A stretch of DNA of 64,000 nt from Bimastos eiseni (lineage: Eukaryota; Annelida; Clitellata; Crassiclitellata; Lumbricidae). Below, piece by piece: positions 8,691-20,200 of the stretch; the first letter of the stretch is position 1, and every line of letters starts with the position of its first letter. The position numbers and the translations under genes are program-made. The notes under the pieces were generated by a model. It was not told where the DNA came from. It worked only from the letters and a program-made list of their open reading frames with translations, and made no database searches. Location: the NCBI GenBank assembly GCA_959347315.1, contig OY365807.1, positions 10,874,192 through 10,938,191 of the forward strand, in the 5' to 3' direction.

Positions 8691-9581
8691 TGCAATACAA
8701 ATGCTCGATTGTGGTTGGCCTACACACTGACGATTGTTCCTATCTTCGCTTTTAGAACTGAACCACTTTCACTCATGTGTTACTTCCGTTTAATCACCGT
8801 CATAATGAGTTGCTTCTACTTCTACAAAAATCCGCTGCGGATGGAATCTGCAATCAGTTTGGCTGAGCGTAACGTCGGTTACTGGGCAGCATTAGCAGAT
8901 GACAACCATCTAAGTGTCTGGGCGGCCACTGCGACGACCTGTTTCATAGAAGACGAATCGAAGACTTGTGGAAGGTCTAAGAGATGTAATCGAAAACCCT
9001 TTGAAAACAGTCGTGAATCGGTGGATCTGCTATCACGTGATATTTCATCCCCATCACGTGATGCATCGACTCGGAAAATCTCGACACTCGCTTTCAGCAA
9101 TGAAGACGCAGTAGCTGGACAGGTTGCAACCCCACAAACTACGGCTCAGCCCTGCAAACGTCCATCCGTCAGCCCTACTCGTCAACCAGCATTCGTCACC
9201 CCTGGATACGACGCCTCGCAACCGAAACCTACCATCCCTTCTTTTGTAGATCCTGCAGATGATAACCCCTTTCCAGGGCCCTGTTTGCGTCTGCGCTTTG
9301 ACGCCAGTGAAGGTGCTACACTTGGAGATTTCCAAGAGCCGCATACCACTATGCATCCCATGAAGCATCCAGGCGTGGCGCCAATTCGCCATCGTCAATG
9401 CCCAGCGTCATGCGACTTAAAGTGCAAAATGCTTTCACCAGAACCTATCGATTCGTCTTGGTTTTTAAGGCCTGTGGTTTATACCTCCAGATCTAGTGGA
9501 ATCGGATATTTGAGGCATTCGCTTTACCCTTCCGGTCAACCAGAACATGTTATCATCGATATGGAAGGGATTAGCAATTAG
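8685..9581 (+). CDS. Hypothetical protein or terminal exon (298 codons)
   Basis: This is the longest open frame on the + strand that is not low-complexity, and GC content rises across it relative to its surroundings. I do not recognise a family. The first ~50 residues are hydrophobic and lie partly in a repeat, so the ATG at 8685 is doubtful. A better reading is a terminal exon starting at 8756, after the pyrimidine-rich acceptor CTATCTTCGCTTTTAG. The remainder is Ser/Pro/Thr-rich and probably disordered (SRDISSPSRDASTRK; PSVSPTRQPAFVTPG) and ends MEGISN, then TAG. It lies 3.6 kb after the formin on the same strand, but the formin exon G has no donor that could feed it. It may be an unrelated gene's last exon or a chance frame. 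Confidence 0.35.
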   Translation: MACNTNARLWLAYTLTIVPIFAFRTEPLSLMCYFRLITVIMSCFYFYKNPLRMESAISLAERNVGYWAALADDNHLSVWAATATTCFIEDESKTCGRSKRCNRKPFENSRESVDLLSRDISSPSRDASTRKISTLAFSNEDAVAGQVATPQTTAQPCKRPSVSPTRQPAFVTPGYDASQPKPTIPSFVDPADDNPFPGPCLRLRFDASEGATLGDFQEPHTTMHPMKHPGVAPIRHRQCPASCDLKCKMLSPEPIDSSWFLRPVVYTSRSSGIGYLRHSLYPSGQPEHVIIDMEGISN

Positions 9582-10855
9582 GTTGTCCTCGTGAAAATGA
9601 AAATGAAGAGAGCGTAAAACTTTGGTATAGCATGACAGGTTGGTTTATCGAGGTGCATTTCCTCGTAAAAAATTTTTTTAATAGGATCATCAGTTTAAAA
9701 TTTAACAGTTTCCGTCATTTTATAATTGATGCACGCTTTGTTTGTTTGTTTGTTTAGTATTTTGATATTGACTTTCACGCACTCTTATAGGAAAGTGTCT
9801 ACAAAGTTATTTTACAAGGCCTTAAATAACATGAAATCGGTTGCACTATATGGTATTATAATTTGATCCATGTATCCTTGGCCGCGGTAGGCGAATACTC
9901 GTTAAAAAAACTTAGTTTAAACTATTGCAAACCACGTTCTCTTGTGTCACGCATATTTTAAACTTTTCGGTTTGATAAGCACGTGTTTCATCGACTATCA
10001 AAGTAGGGTTTAAATGACATTGCACTTTGAAACTGGGTTATGGCTTGATACTACATGTTGCTTTGCCGAGAGTTTCTGTTCTGCATAAGATTAAACTCAG
10101 AAAATATGTATTAGTGACGGTCGCAGCCCGTGTGCCGTAGCTTTGTGCCTGGTTCTGTGTCGTCAAGACAAACTATCAAGATTATGGCACCTGGAGCACG
10201 GTTAACGCATTGGCATGGGTAACGCTCTTTTAAGGTAAGTTTAAATAACTTCTAAGGCTGTTACTTTCACGTGAGTATATATGCAATTTGTAATTGCATG
10301 ATATTCATACATTTGAGCTGCAAACACAGTAGTAATAGTTGTTTCCGTTTAACGACACTAAGTGATATTAAAATCTTTAGCTTCGCCCACTTAATTTATC
10401 TATGCTTGGAACCACCATCACAACCACCACCACCACAATTCCATATCTTTGGCTACATTTTTATGCATCTTCTGTGTAGGTCAAATATAAACCATTATCC
10501 ACAAAAGCAACCTTTAGGAATTTCTATAATTGTGTCTAATTAATATGTAGGCCGTTTATCTAATTAGTGGCGCATGCGTATGATGTATGGGTGGACCTAC
10601 GAGCTGCACCTCATGGCCCGATCCCCTCTGAACTGGTCATTAATAATAACCTTGAAATTCTTCTGAGTCTTAGGAAGCGTGGGGAGTAGACAGACTGACT
10701 GCCGCCATGTAAAGGTGTGCTGTTTGTGTTGATTTTCGGTTGGACTTAATGAATGGCAGCACTTAGACGCTAATCGGTTAGACCGAGCGGATTCCTGTCC
10801 CGTTTCTTCACAGGGCCATCGAGACCCTGCTTCTATCCGTCTGTCAATTTATCCC
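9582..10855. other. Intergenic, no gene recognised
   Basis: AT-rich. Contains a short (TTTG) run near 9738-9755 and nothing else I can name. Confidence 0.45.
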
Positions 10856-10932
10856 TCTCCTCTGTCTGTCTGTCACCCTGTCTGTCTGTCTCATCAATAC
10901 TCTCCTTCTCTGTCTGTCTGTCCGTCTGACTT
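10856..10932 (+). repeat. CTGT microsatellite (imperfect)
   Basis: Interrupted TCTGTCTGTC runs. Non-coding. Confidence 0.8.
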
Positions 10933-11469
10933 TCTGTTGAGGAAAAGTCATGTTCTGATATCGTTTCCGATATCACAATGTGCATTGTGCCTTAAGCTTA
11001 CGTCTGGGTTGTTTCAAAACTCGTTGCTATGCAAAGGCGGTGTTTGCTGAGACCATTGCCAAGCATAAGGTCTGCTTCTATCTGAAGAGTCATCGCTTTG
11101 CAAAAATGTTTCCTTAGCATATCTGTGCTTTTCTAAAGTAGGCCTGAATAACACGCGAATGGGGTTTGTATTTTACTCTAATTATGTGTTCAATTGCTTT
11201 GTAATATTTTCTATCATATTTTAGTGGTAGGCCTATAATTTGTTGGCAAAAAAGTCTTCGCAAAATATGATGATGCAGAAATTGTCTCGGTCTGACAACA
11301 ACGACGGTGGCCAACAGCTGAGCATTAATTTAGAAGTTTAAGATAGGCCCCTATGTTTCACTTGTAATCGTAGTTGCAAACTAGCATTTCTGAAGCGCTA
11401 AATGGGGCTGAGAACAAGTTCACATGAATGCTACTTCAATTCAGAGAGGTGTCCAGAGCCACTCTGCAA

Positions 11470-11632
11470 AGCTACAAAGAGAGACAAAGACAGAGACAGA
11501 GAGACAGCGATAGGGAGAGAGGGAGAGAGAAAGAGAGAGGAAGAGAACGGGAGAGACATACGAACAGACAGACACACATACATAGAAAAGCGAGAGGAAA
11601 CAGGGATGAGAGAGATGGGCAGAGAAAGGGGT
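11470..11632 (+). repeat. Purine-rich GAGA/GACA tract
   Basis: Imperfect GAGAGA and GACAGA runs on the + strand. Arg/Glu-rich and Leu/Ser-rich open frames here come from the repeat. Confidence 0.8.
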
Positions 11633-11699
11633 TAAGTCAGCGAGGCGTGAGAAAGATGGAGGAGATGGAACGATAGGCTTGCACTTATGCTGAAAAAAA

Positions 11700-12410
11700 T
11701 GGAAGGTGGTATTGAATAGATCTCCTAAAGGAGGCGGTTTCATGTTTGAAGTTCTTAATTAAAAATTCCCTTGAAAAGATATACTGAGTGACAGGAGAAT
11801 CATGCATATAACAACAGTAGAAGCTACCAGTAAACGCTGTTTCCAGAGGCGTTTGAGAGATGGGATGGCACCCAATGTGAGTGGCAAGGTGTAAGAAATG
11901 TGGGGGGAAAACATAACGTGTCCCCTCTGTGTAAAAGGTGAGGAGGACTTGTACCTCTCAACCTCCGGGATCGCCGCCCCTGGCTGTTACGTTACGGCCA
12001 TAGAAGAACGTTCGTAGTCGTAAACTGAAAGCATCGATCAATGAAATGTCTTTACTTCTCAAAGTCAACATGTATAGATACCGCTTTCAATACCAATGAC
12101 CGATGGAAATGCGTTTATTTCTAATACGTAGGCTGCCGTAGAAAGGACAATATACTCCTACAGTCATTGTGGTCTCTATCTAGACAACGGCCTTAGTACG
12201 TGCCTTCGTGGCTTGGCTATTTGTAGGAATCTACCTAAATGCGATTCGAAGAGAAACGGTCGCATTAAGTGATAAGCCAAATATCGTTAGCCTCGATATG
12301 ATGGGATGCTTTGCGACAACACGTGAAGGCATTCGAAGATTAGCTGACAAAGCAGTCCAACGATTCGATCGATAATGTCCTCATCTTGCCGCCAGGGGTG
12401 TTGCTACAAA
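11700..12410. other. Intergenic, no gene recognised
   Basis: Mixed composition; no exon, transposon end or RNA gene seen. Confidence 0.4.
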
Positions 12411-12414
12411 GCTA

Positions 12415-12415
12415 T

Positions 12416-12448
<33 letters not shown>

Positions 12449-12490
12449 AGACATCGCTTCCAATACCAATACCATTATATATATATACAT
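12415..12490 (+). repeat. TA/TATG microsatellites
   Basis: A TA run passes into GTATGTATGTATAG, then a second TA run at 12475-12490. Confidence 0.85.
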
Positions 12491-13291
12491 GTGTATATAG
12501 CAAGACGTCAACATCGATTTTGCATCATTGAATGAATATAATCTGACCATTTGCGGAAACAAGTAAACGGTTTTTGCGAGATGCGATCGAAACGACGTCA
12601 CAGTCGGATATTCATGACGTCTGCTTAGATATGCCTCGTTGCCGAATGATGACGTTTGCACGACTCTCAACTCTATGTTCGGACTTCGAATCTCGTTGCA
12701 TTGTTTATAATTGACGCATGGTTGTTAATCAGTGCGCCTGAAAGATTTGTTGTTGTGGAGTTTGTTGCTCTGGTCCGTTGTCAAGTAATGTCATTTGTCA
12801 AATGTAAGGTTACTATAAAATAAAAGAAGCCAAAGAATGAATGACTGCATTTGATCGACTACTATTTGTAGCTTCAGTTTAACGACAATGTGTAAATACA
12901 AAGATCATTAGCGTCGCCCTCCTCTTTACAGGCTTGGCCGCTTGGGACTGGCACCAGTTAATGATTACGTCATTTATGCCCTATCTTACCTGACCTTTCG
13001 TCACCTTAACTTACCATACTTTACATTCATCTTCTTTACGCAAGGCTTTCATAAAATATCAAACTGTACACCGCCTTCCCAAGCCCTACCGTTTTTCCAT
13101 GTCCTTAACTAACATCACATGATCGGTCATTCAAATATTGCATGCGCTAACCTACAATATCATACGTTGCCAGACACCAAATTGTGCTGGCAACGCATGG
13201 TAATCGTGAACGTTATCTCCAAATTTCTAAACCGCCTCTTGAAAGCCAAGAGCATGGCGCCAGATTATTGACAAGTAGCAAGGCAAATCAG

Positions 13292-13350
13292 AACGAGTTG
13301 ACCGGATGGTGAAGAGTTCGCGATGTGGAGTATTGTAGGCCCTATAGGGA
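13292..13350 (-). repeat. Small LINE fragment
   Basis: GGATGGTGAAGAGTTCGCGA is identical to a 20-base stretch in the reverse-transcriptase end of the LINE at 44.85 kb. Translated on the - strand it gives RELFTIRSTRS, against RELFTIQPTRS in the larger copy. Confidence 0.55.
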
Positions 13351-14091
13351 GTTGTAGGTCCGTGATAGGACTCTGAAATGAGATTATTATCCAGTGGAGT
13401 GATTTGAGAATGAAAGTGATAGTCTGTCATACCCTATATCTGATTCTCTACTCTGCTGTGCCAAGGTCTAGATAGTGCCATATTCTACCCAATGCGCCAA
13501 CTTGTGAAACCCTACCTCATCGTATTAAAAATAACTACTAGGCTTAATTGAACATTCTACAAAACGAGAGTGGTTATGAGTACGAACCATTAGAGTTATA
13601 AGAGCTTGGTAGGACACGGATTGGAGACTGGTCTATGCAGCAGATACAGAGCATATAACTTCGTATCGCTTTCTAAACCTTGTCTTAAACCATGTATTTA
13701 TGGTCAAAATACATTACGCAAAATGGGAGCCGCATACATGTCTTGCAGTGCGAAGCATAATAAAGTGAATTTGCTGTCTTGCCACACAGTAAATATGAAG
13801 GACAGGTTTCTTGCCAACACACTTTTGATGTGCATTGCTTTGCCTGAATATAGATCATTAGCTTCTGTTATCGTCAATTGACGTACGCGTAGTTTTACGC
13901 ACTTGATATAATTTATGAGTGATACCGATCTATGCGTCATTTTGCCGCCACATACTCGGAATCTTTTTTGTCGACTCTTCTTTATATAGGTTGGCTTATG
14001 ACCTCTGAACTTCTCTAATCTATCGGATTTCAACCCTGGCCTTTCAAAAATGAATTATGGGTTCGAAGAAGCGGAACAAGTTGCAGAACAC

Positions 14092-14262
14092 AAGTAATCG
14101 TAATCGTAATCCCAAAACTTCTAAAGTGCCACTCGATAACCAAGCGCAGGACACCAGCTTATTCACGAGCGCTGCGTCAAATCAAATTGGTTGTCAAAAG
14201 GGTAATCCGAGGAAAGGCAGAGTCCGGTTAGAGGAGGGTTAGAGGAGGCAGAGTTAGGATGG
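14092..14262 (-). mobile_element. LINE 3'-end fragment (CR1/L2-like family)
   Basis: On the + strand this reads (TAATCG)n, then TCTAAAGTGCCACTCGA, CAAGCGCAGGACACCAGCTT and ATTCACGAGCGCTGCGTC. The same block recurs at 35.3, 44.4, 47.6 and 61.5 kb. Since the LINE lies on the - strand, the hexamer run is its GATTAC-type 3' tail. Confidence 0.75.
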
Positions 14263-14627
14263 GGGTAAAGTGATTTCACCTTTTCGGAAGTCGAGAGAGG
14301 GCCAGCACAATTGCCTCGTCTACAGACGTCAGCGATGCTCTCCTTTCGAGAGGTCGCCGCGAATATCTTGCCACCAATGACCAAATGGCGAGTGACATTT
14401 CTGACAATTTCTTTCCCTATTTACTGAAAGAAATGTCACCTCAAAACAGGCACTGAAATGCAAAGTGGCATCTCTAATGCTAATTAAGTGACATCCCTAA
14501 CAGCCATGTGTATCTCTGATCAAGCCTATGATGAGTACATAACGGTGCTATATAATATTAAAACACGTAAATTTACTTAAAGCCGTTTCACTGAAAAGTC
14601 TTGTCACATAAGATAAAAACTACGCCT

Positions 14628-14716
14628 ATATGATATATATATATGATATATATATATATATGATATATATATATGATATATATGTATATGATATATATAT
14701 ATACATATATATATAT
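14628..14716 (+). repeat. ATGATATATAT microsatellite
   Basis: TA runs interrupted at regular spacing by TGATAT. Confidence 0.85.
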
Positions 14717-14719
14717 GGG

Positions 14720-15480
14720 TGCATGTACAGTATACGGTCAGTCTTTCATATATTATAAAAATAAAATATACATCGATCTGTATTCTGTAATCTTTGCATA
14801 CGAGTGAAACAGATAATAGCGATTTAAATAGTGTCATATTATTATTATTATTTATTAAATTTGTAACGCTATATAAACGCTCAAATACATGCACATAGCC
14901 TACACGACATAAAATAGTATTCATTTAAAAATAACAATAGCAACAAATAATTATGGCCATAAAAGTAACGCAAGACCGTACAAAATGACTTAACATAAGA
15001 TGACTTCACACGACATATAACAAATGGCATTCAGTTCGTATATATACAAAGACAAAAGTTTCCATTATCGCCGGAAGGCATTGGTTGTATCGCTTTACTA
15101 ACCCTATTCCACACGCATCTGATTTACACGTGACATATTAACAAATGCGTTGTTTACCTAACCTAATTACTTCCTACCTTCAACTTCCTGTTAAAAACTT
15201 CGGTTGTTTAGAATAACTTTTTCTTTATCTCTAAACTCTTCTATACAATTGAGTCCTGTTAGGCGATCGTTCAGTGATTTACATGAAAACACTTCAACAG
15301 GTTAAATGAAACCGCCCTAGTTTTTAAACATTTAATGAGATAAAAACACAAAATAAAATTCTCGCACAAAACACGAAAATTTACAGATTTCTAACTTTAC
15401 AATTATACCAATAAAAACCGGGGTTTAAATTCAAAGTTTAAATATGGCAAACAACGTCCATGGACTTATTGTATAACAGT
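14720..15480. other. Intergenic, AT-rich, no gene recognised
   Basis: No coding exon or named repeat seen. Confidence 0.45.
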
Positions 15481-15730
15481 AGATGGATGGATAGATGGAA
15501 GTTGGATGGATGGATGGAAGAAAAGAAGGTGGGATCTGAAAGTGTCCCTTTTTCGCTGGTGTTGAGCTGCCGCTACATAAATCTTCTAAATAAATGAAGA
15601 CTGAATTACACGGAAAGAAGGAATGATGGATGAGTAAATGGCTGGCTAAATGAATGGATGAATGGATGGATGGATGGATGAACAGATGGGTGAATATGTG
15701 GATGCGTGGATGCGTGGATGGATAGATGAA
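15481..15730 (+). repeat. Degenerate GGAT tetramer tracts
   Basis: Two GGATGGATGGAT patches, at 15481-15520 and 15645-15730, with unique sequence between. Confidence 0.75.
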
Positions 15731-15921
15731 CTATCTCTATATGAGCGAATGGTTATACAAACGCGAGTGGTCAGCTGAACGATTGAACGAACGAACGATC
15801 GCAGACGAAGATATTCGAAAGCCATATGAAGATAATCTCATAGGAGTTGGACCTGCGAGCGTCGTCCATTCATCTTCATTTCTTTAGATAAAGTAGTCTT
15901 TATAAATGTCTTTCATTGTTA

Positions 15922-16075
15922 CTATTGAATTTCGCAATCGTCGTAAATTGCCGGATCTGGATTTCCGCCCAGCAGCAGTTCATCTTTCCAGCGGACGATG
16001 TGTGTGTCCGTGTTCCAGGCCAGATCCATTAGGCTCATGATGTAGCGCCAAGCAATCACCGTGCAGGACAATCGT
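15922..16075 (-). CDS. Possible terminal exon (50 codons)
   Basis: On the - strand the acceptor AATTTCTCTTCCAG is strong and sits at the end of a long pyrimidine-rich stretch. The best frame needs two bases from the previous exon. It reads RLSCTVIAWRYIMSLMDLAW, contains VRWKDELLLGGNPDPAIYDD, and ends at TAG (15924-15922). It lies downstream of the protocadherin exons on the same strand, but none of the visible donors in protocadherin exon 3 joins it convincingly in this phase. No family recognised. It could be an extra protocadherin exon with a small unseen exon between, another gene's end, or chance. Confidence 0.3.
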
Positions 16076-16129
16076 CTGGAAGAGAAATTGGACAGATTGA
16101 ACGAAGGACGAAAGAACTGGATGAGTTTG

Positions 16130-16985
16130 AAGAAATGAATGTGGCAATCAGAGATTGGACGAATGAAGTTTTGATGAACGAATCTGAAAGACTGAACGAA
16201 GGAAAAGTATTTGAAGGAATGAATGAGTGAAGTAAGAGAGGAATAATGAATACCTAGGAAACGAGAGTTTGAATGTTGGAGAGAAGAACCGAATGAATGA
16301 AGTGTCAGAAGAATGATCAACGAAGAAATGAACGAATCTAAGAGTTAAAGGAACGAAAAGAGAAGAGAATGATGGAAGAAAGTAGAATGAAAGAAAGGAA
16401 CAAGAAAAGAAAGCAGCCAAGAGGTGAAGGAGCACAGACAGGAGGGAACAAAGAAAGGAAGGAACAGAGAACTGAAGAAACAAAGAAAGCAAGGAACAGA
16501 AAAAGGAGGGAAAAAAGAAAGGAAGGGAAACAGAAGGGAAAGGACAAAAAAGGAAGGAACGAAGAAAGGAAGGTACACAAAAAGGAAGGCAAAAAGAAAG
16601 GAAAAAACGAAGAAAGGAACGAACAAAGAGCGGAACGAATGCAGAAATACGCGCTGCAAGTAATTAGAGAACGAAAGAGAGATTTAACAAACGGACAAAT
16701 GAGAGTACGAACCAGTGAACGAATGAAAGACGAAAGGAGGAATGAGAGAATGAATGGAGCGAAGGAAGAAAACTCAGAAAGAAAGGAAAATGAAGGAGCG
16801 GACGAACGAATGAATGAGGAGGAACTGAAAAGAACGAAGTAAGGAAGAAAGGAAAGAAAGAAGGAGAGGAAGAAGAAGAAGCAATTAGTGGTAGATTGCA
16901 TGTCTGGCAGAAGGAAGACGGATCGTATGAAGATGAACGACTGAGCGAGATAAATGATCGACGGAACGAACGAGGGTGGATGAAT
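16130..16985 (+). repeat. Long polypurine tract (GAAAGGAA / GAACGAA)
   Basis: About 850 bases are strongly purine-biased on the + strand, with degenerate AAGGAACGAAGAAAGG units. Long Lys/Glu/Arg frames on + and Phe/Leu/Ser frames on - are products of this bias. Read on the - strand it is a giant polypyrimidine tract upstream of the acceptor at 16076. Confidence 0.8.
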
Positions 16986-17020
16986 GAATGATGGAGCGGT
17001 TGGCAGCAGCAGCATCAGCA

Positions 17021-17296
17021 TCAGCAGCCGCAGCAGAAGGGAGGAGAGAACACGAAGAAGTAGATTATGTTGAACCAAAACACACTTTGTGACGCCTGCA
17101 TTGTCGACGCTTCCGTGATGACTTTGCCTCCTGTTGAAGCCGCTGCTGCTGCTGCAGCTGCTGTTGATGATGATGGTGCGTTGGATGCTGATGTCAAGTG
17201 ATGCCCATCGTCTTCCTCACTCGGACCTCGACCGCTGTCTGCACACGAACAGGCGCTGTCGTCATCGATATCGCCGCGTTGGGGAGAACGCCTCAT
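17021..17296 (-). CDS. Protocadherin exon 3 (cytoplasmic tail, 3' limit uncertain)
   Basis: It follows acceptor AATAATTTCAG in phase 0. MRRSPQRGDIDDDSACSCAD is followed by SGRGPSEEDDGHH; acidic DSGRG-S-(E/D) motifs of this kind are common in protocadherin tails. A poly-Ala run (GCA repeat) follows. The frame remains open to a stop at 17021, but the last ~18 residues (FWFNIIYFFVFSPPFCC) look like intron, so a donor (for example CAAA|GTGTGT near 17085) may end the exon earlier. Confidence 0.65.
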   Translation of the reverse strand: MRRSPQRGDIDDDSACSCADSGRGPSEEDDGHHLTSASNAPSSSTAAAAAAAASTGGKVITEASTMQASQSVFWFNIIYFFVFSPPFCCGC

Positions 17297-20200
17297 CTGA
17301 AATTATTGACCGATTCATTGATTGATTGACTGACTGATCGATCGATCGACCAACAGACTGATTTATCGATTATATTAAATCATTGACTGCGTAATTAATT
17401 TGCTTTGAGTCGGTTCTGTTATCTGACAGATCAATCAAAAATTGGAATTAAAGAAAGCCAATGTACGAATGAATATGCAGAGCAAATGGCAGCGACAGAT
17501 TGAGTCACAAAGCTATGTTTAGATTACTCGAATTCACGTTTCCTTATATATCACTTTGCTTCAGTTAGACGCTTACTTTTTTCATCTTAGTCTTGCCATA
17601 TTGTGCCTGACTAAAACCCCACTTTACCTTCCCTTCCTTTCCTCCCCTTTTCTTCTCTTCCCTTCCATTCCCTTCCCTTACCTTCCTTCATCTACGTTAC
17701 TTTACTCTACTTCGCCGTGCTACACGTCAAAAGACCTTCCCTTACCTCATTTACCCCTCACGAACGTTACTTCATTCTGCTTCACCCTGCTTACCCTAAG
17801 TCAAAACGCTTCCACATACCTGTACACTTTCGGTCTTGTTGGCGCCGGGGGTGCGCCCCATCCTCTGAACCCCGACGTCTGACAGTCTTGGCCTGGACGA
17901 TGCAGTGTGCGCTATCTTTGGGCAGCTCCTCGCCCGGGATGCGCTACTGCTGGTGGTGGCAGCAATAGTTCCGAAACACTGACTGCGGTGCTTGTGGTGA
18001 TGCTGAGACGACGGATGAGGGTAGGGACACGGTCGATCTGCCCCTGCAGCTGTCCTCCTCGTGTCCCTGCAAGAGCAATCTTGGTACGGAGGTCTCTGAA
18101 GGGCGCACAAGCCAACGTCGGGAGGCGCCAGTTCACATTCAAACCTCTGCTGGCGCAAAACGAATTCATATAAAACCATGCGAATCTTCAGAGTTCGTTA
18201 GTGTCTGCTCGATAGGGGCCTGATCAATGTCTAAGGTCAGCAAAACACTAGTGTGGCAGCAGGTAGAGCATATTATTAACTAATGTGGCTAGACTGACAG
18301 CAGACACTAGTGTAGCAGTAAAAGACCACAATGTCATTAGGATAAAAGAACTGTGTCTCGATTTCGTGTAACGAGACTCCCGAAGTGTTTTGCACGGTAC
18401 TTTCTTTCACCGAACAGCAGAATTTGAACTAACATGAGCTGAGAATAGACGGAAAGCCTTAGGAATCACTGACAACAAGCACAGGATCTTAGGGTTTGCA
18501 CCTTATGAGCTCAAGAGCCATGGATGGATTTTTTACGCGGGTGTTTGCTCGAGAGTGATTGCTTAATAAAATGGTTGAACGATGCCTCATCTAGAGACAT
18601 TGGTTACTCTTTTTAGACTTTTCTAAATGAGTCGGAAGCGAGAGAAAACGATTGAAAGATGATAACTTCAGGTATTGTTATTTCTTCAAGCGTATGCTTA
18701 ATCGGAGTAGAAGAAGAGGACTGCGCTTTAGTCACTTGCCGACCCTGAAGTTGTGGATTCAAAGCCCTGCCAATACAGTCCAAGATTTCTGTTCAACTAA
18801 CGCCCTTATAGCCATCAGCTGGACGACAATGTGTGAATGGAGCGAACAGTGAACAGAGGATGAGATAGAGCTAGAGACAAGACCAAGAGACGCCATAGAA
18901 AGAAACGAAATCAAAGGCATTGCCTCTTTACATGCATTACTCTGTTGTTAGCTTAAGACAGGTATCAAAGAGCCGGCCAGCGAGCATTTCTATCCCGCAG
19001 ACGATACAATTTTCTGGTATAAATCATCATTTTTAAGGCTTTATGAGTTTTCTCTGATATTTGTAATTGATAATGCGTATCAGAATAACGTTTTCAAAGC
19101 CTTTTTCATCTGTTTGTATGGCCCTATGATTCCCTGCCCCATATTCCTCATGCGCCTTCGGTACTCTTGCCCGCCACTTCCTTTAAAATATTGCCACTAG
19201 CCCTCAACTGCAAATATATTTGACTTCCATGTCTTAAGAGGTGGTTTTGAGAGTCAGGAGAATCTCTTAAAAATTGCATTTCTGCCAAACAGGCGAGAAC
19301 CGAGCTGTTGAAGGACTAAACGTGTCCCTTACCTTTGGGATCCTCAGTGAGAGCGCCGGTCGCAAAGGCCAATCGGTTGGAATCCGGTCAACGTATCCGT
19401 CTTCGTCATCGTTATCCGTATTCATGGCGAGCACCATACTTCCTCCGGCATTTCCCTCTCGATAGTGCCTACAGGTAGTCGTCTGTGCGTGGCTGTCGGT
19501 CGAGATGATAGAACCGGAGTCGACGGTGTTGAGGCTCCTGCAACTGTGCTTCGCCCTCGACAGCGGACGAAGCTGTTCGCAGACGACGGGTGACGAGATC
19601 TTCTGTTTGGCAGTCCTTCGATGACGATAGACGAACACCGAGGAAACGATGATGCAAGTCAGGACCAGAAGAGACCCGAGTAGGGCCCCGACGAGTATGG
19701 CAACGTTGCTGCCCTCCAGTCTGTGCCCACCGCCCTCGTTGCCCTCGTGGGCGGCGTAGTTCGGCTGGACAGAGTTGTTGACGAGAACGATCAGATTCGC
19801 AACGCTAGTGATGGGTGGGTGACCACCGTCTCTCGCGACGACCACCAGATTGAAGACCCTATTGGCGCTGGACTCCTCTTCCGTTAGGGGCACCCTACCG
19901 ACGGTAAGCACCCCAGTCGATGGGTCAAGGTCGAATTGGGCGTTTTCGTTTCCGTGCGAGATCTCGTAGCGGATGCGAGAGTTCTCGTCCAAGTCTGCGT
20001 CCGTCGCCACGATCCGCGCCACCAGACTCCCTCTGATGGCGGTGGTGCCAGCGATCTGAGCCGTCTTCGAAAGGGTGGATGGGAAGACGAAGACTGGGGC
20101 GTTGTCGTTGTCGTCTTCCACCACCACCGTCACGTTGACCCTGCCCTCTATGATGTCTGCATCCGACGCTTGACCGCGGTTCGAAGCGACCACGATGATC

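Noticed and set aside
16338..17078. Open frame of 246 codons on the - strand, Phe/Leu/Ser-rich, looking like a membrane protein
   Set aside because: Comes from the polypurine tract; there is no defined helix pattern and neighbouring frames look the same.
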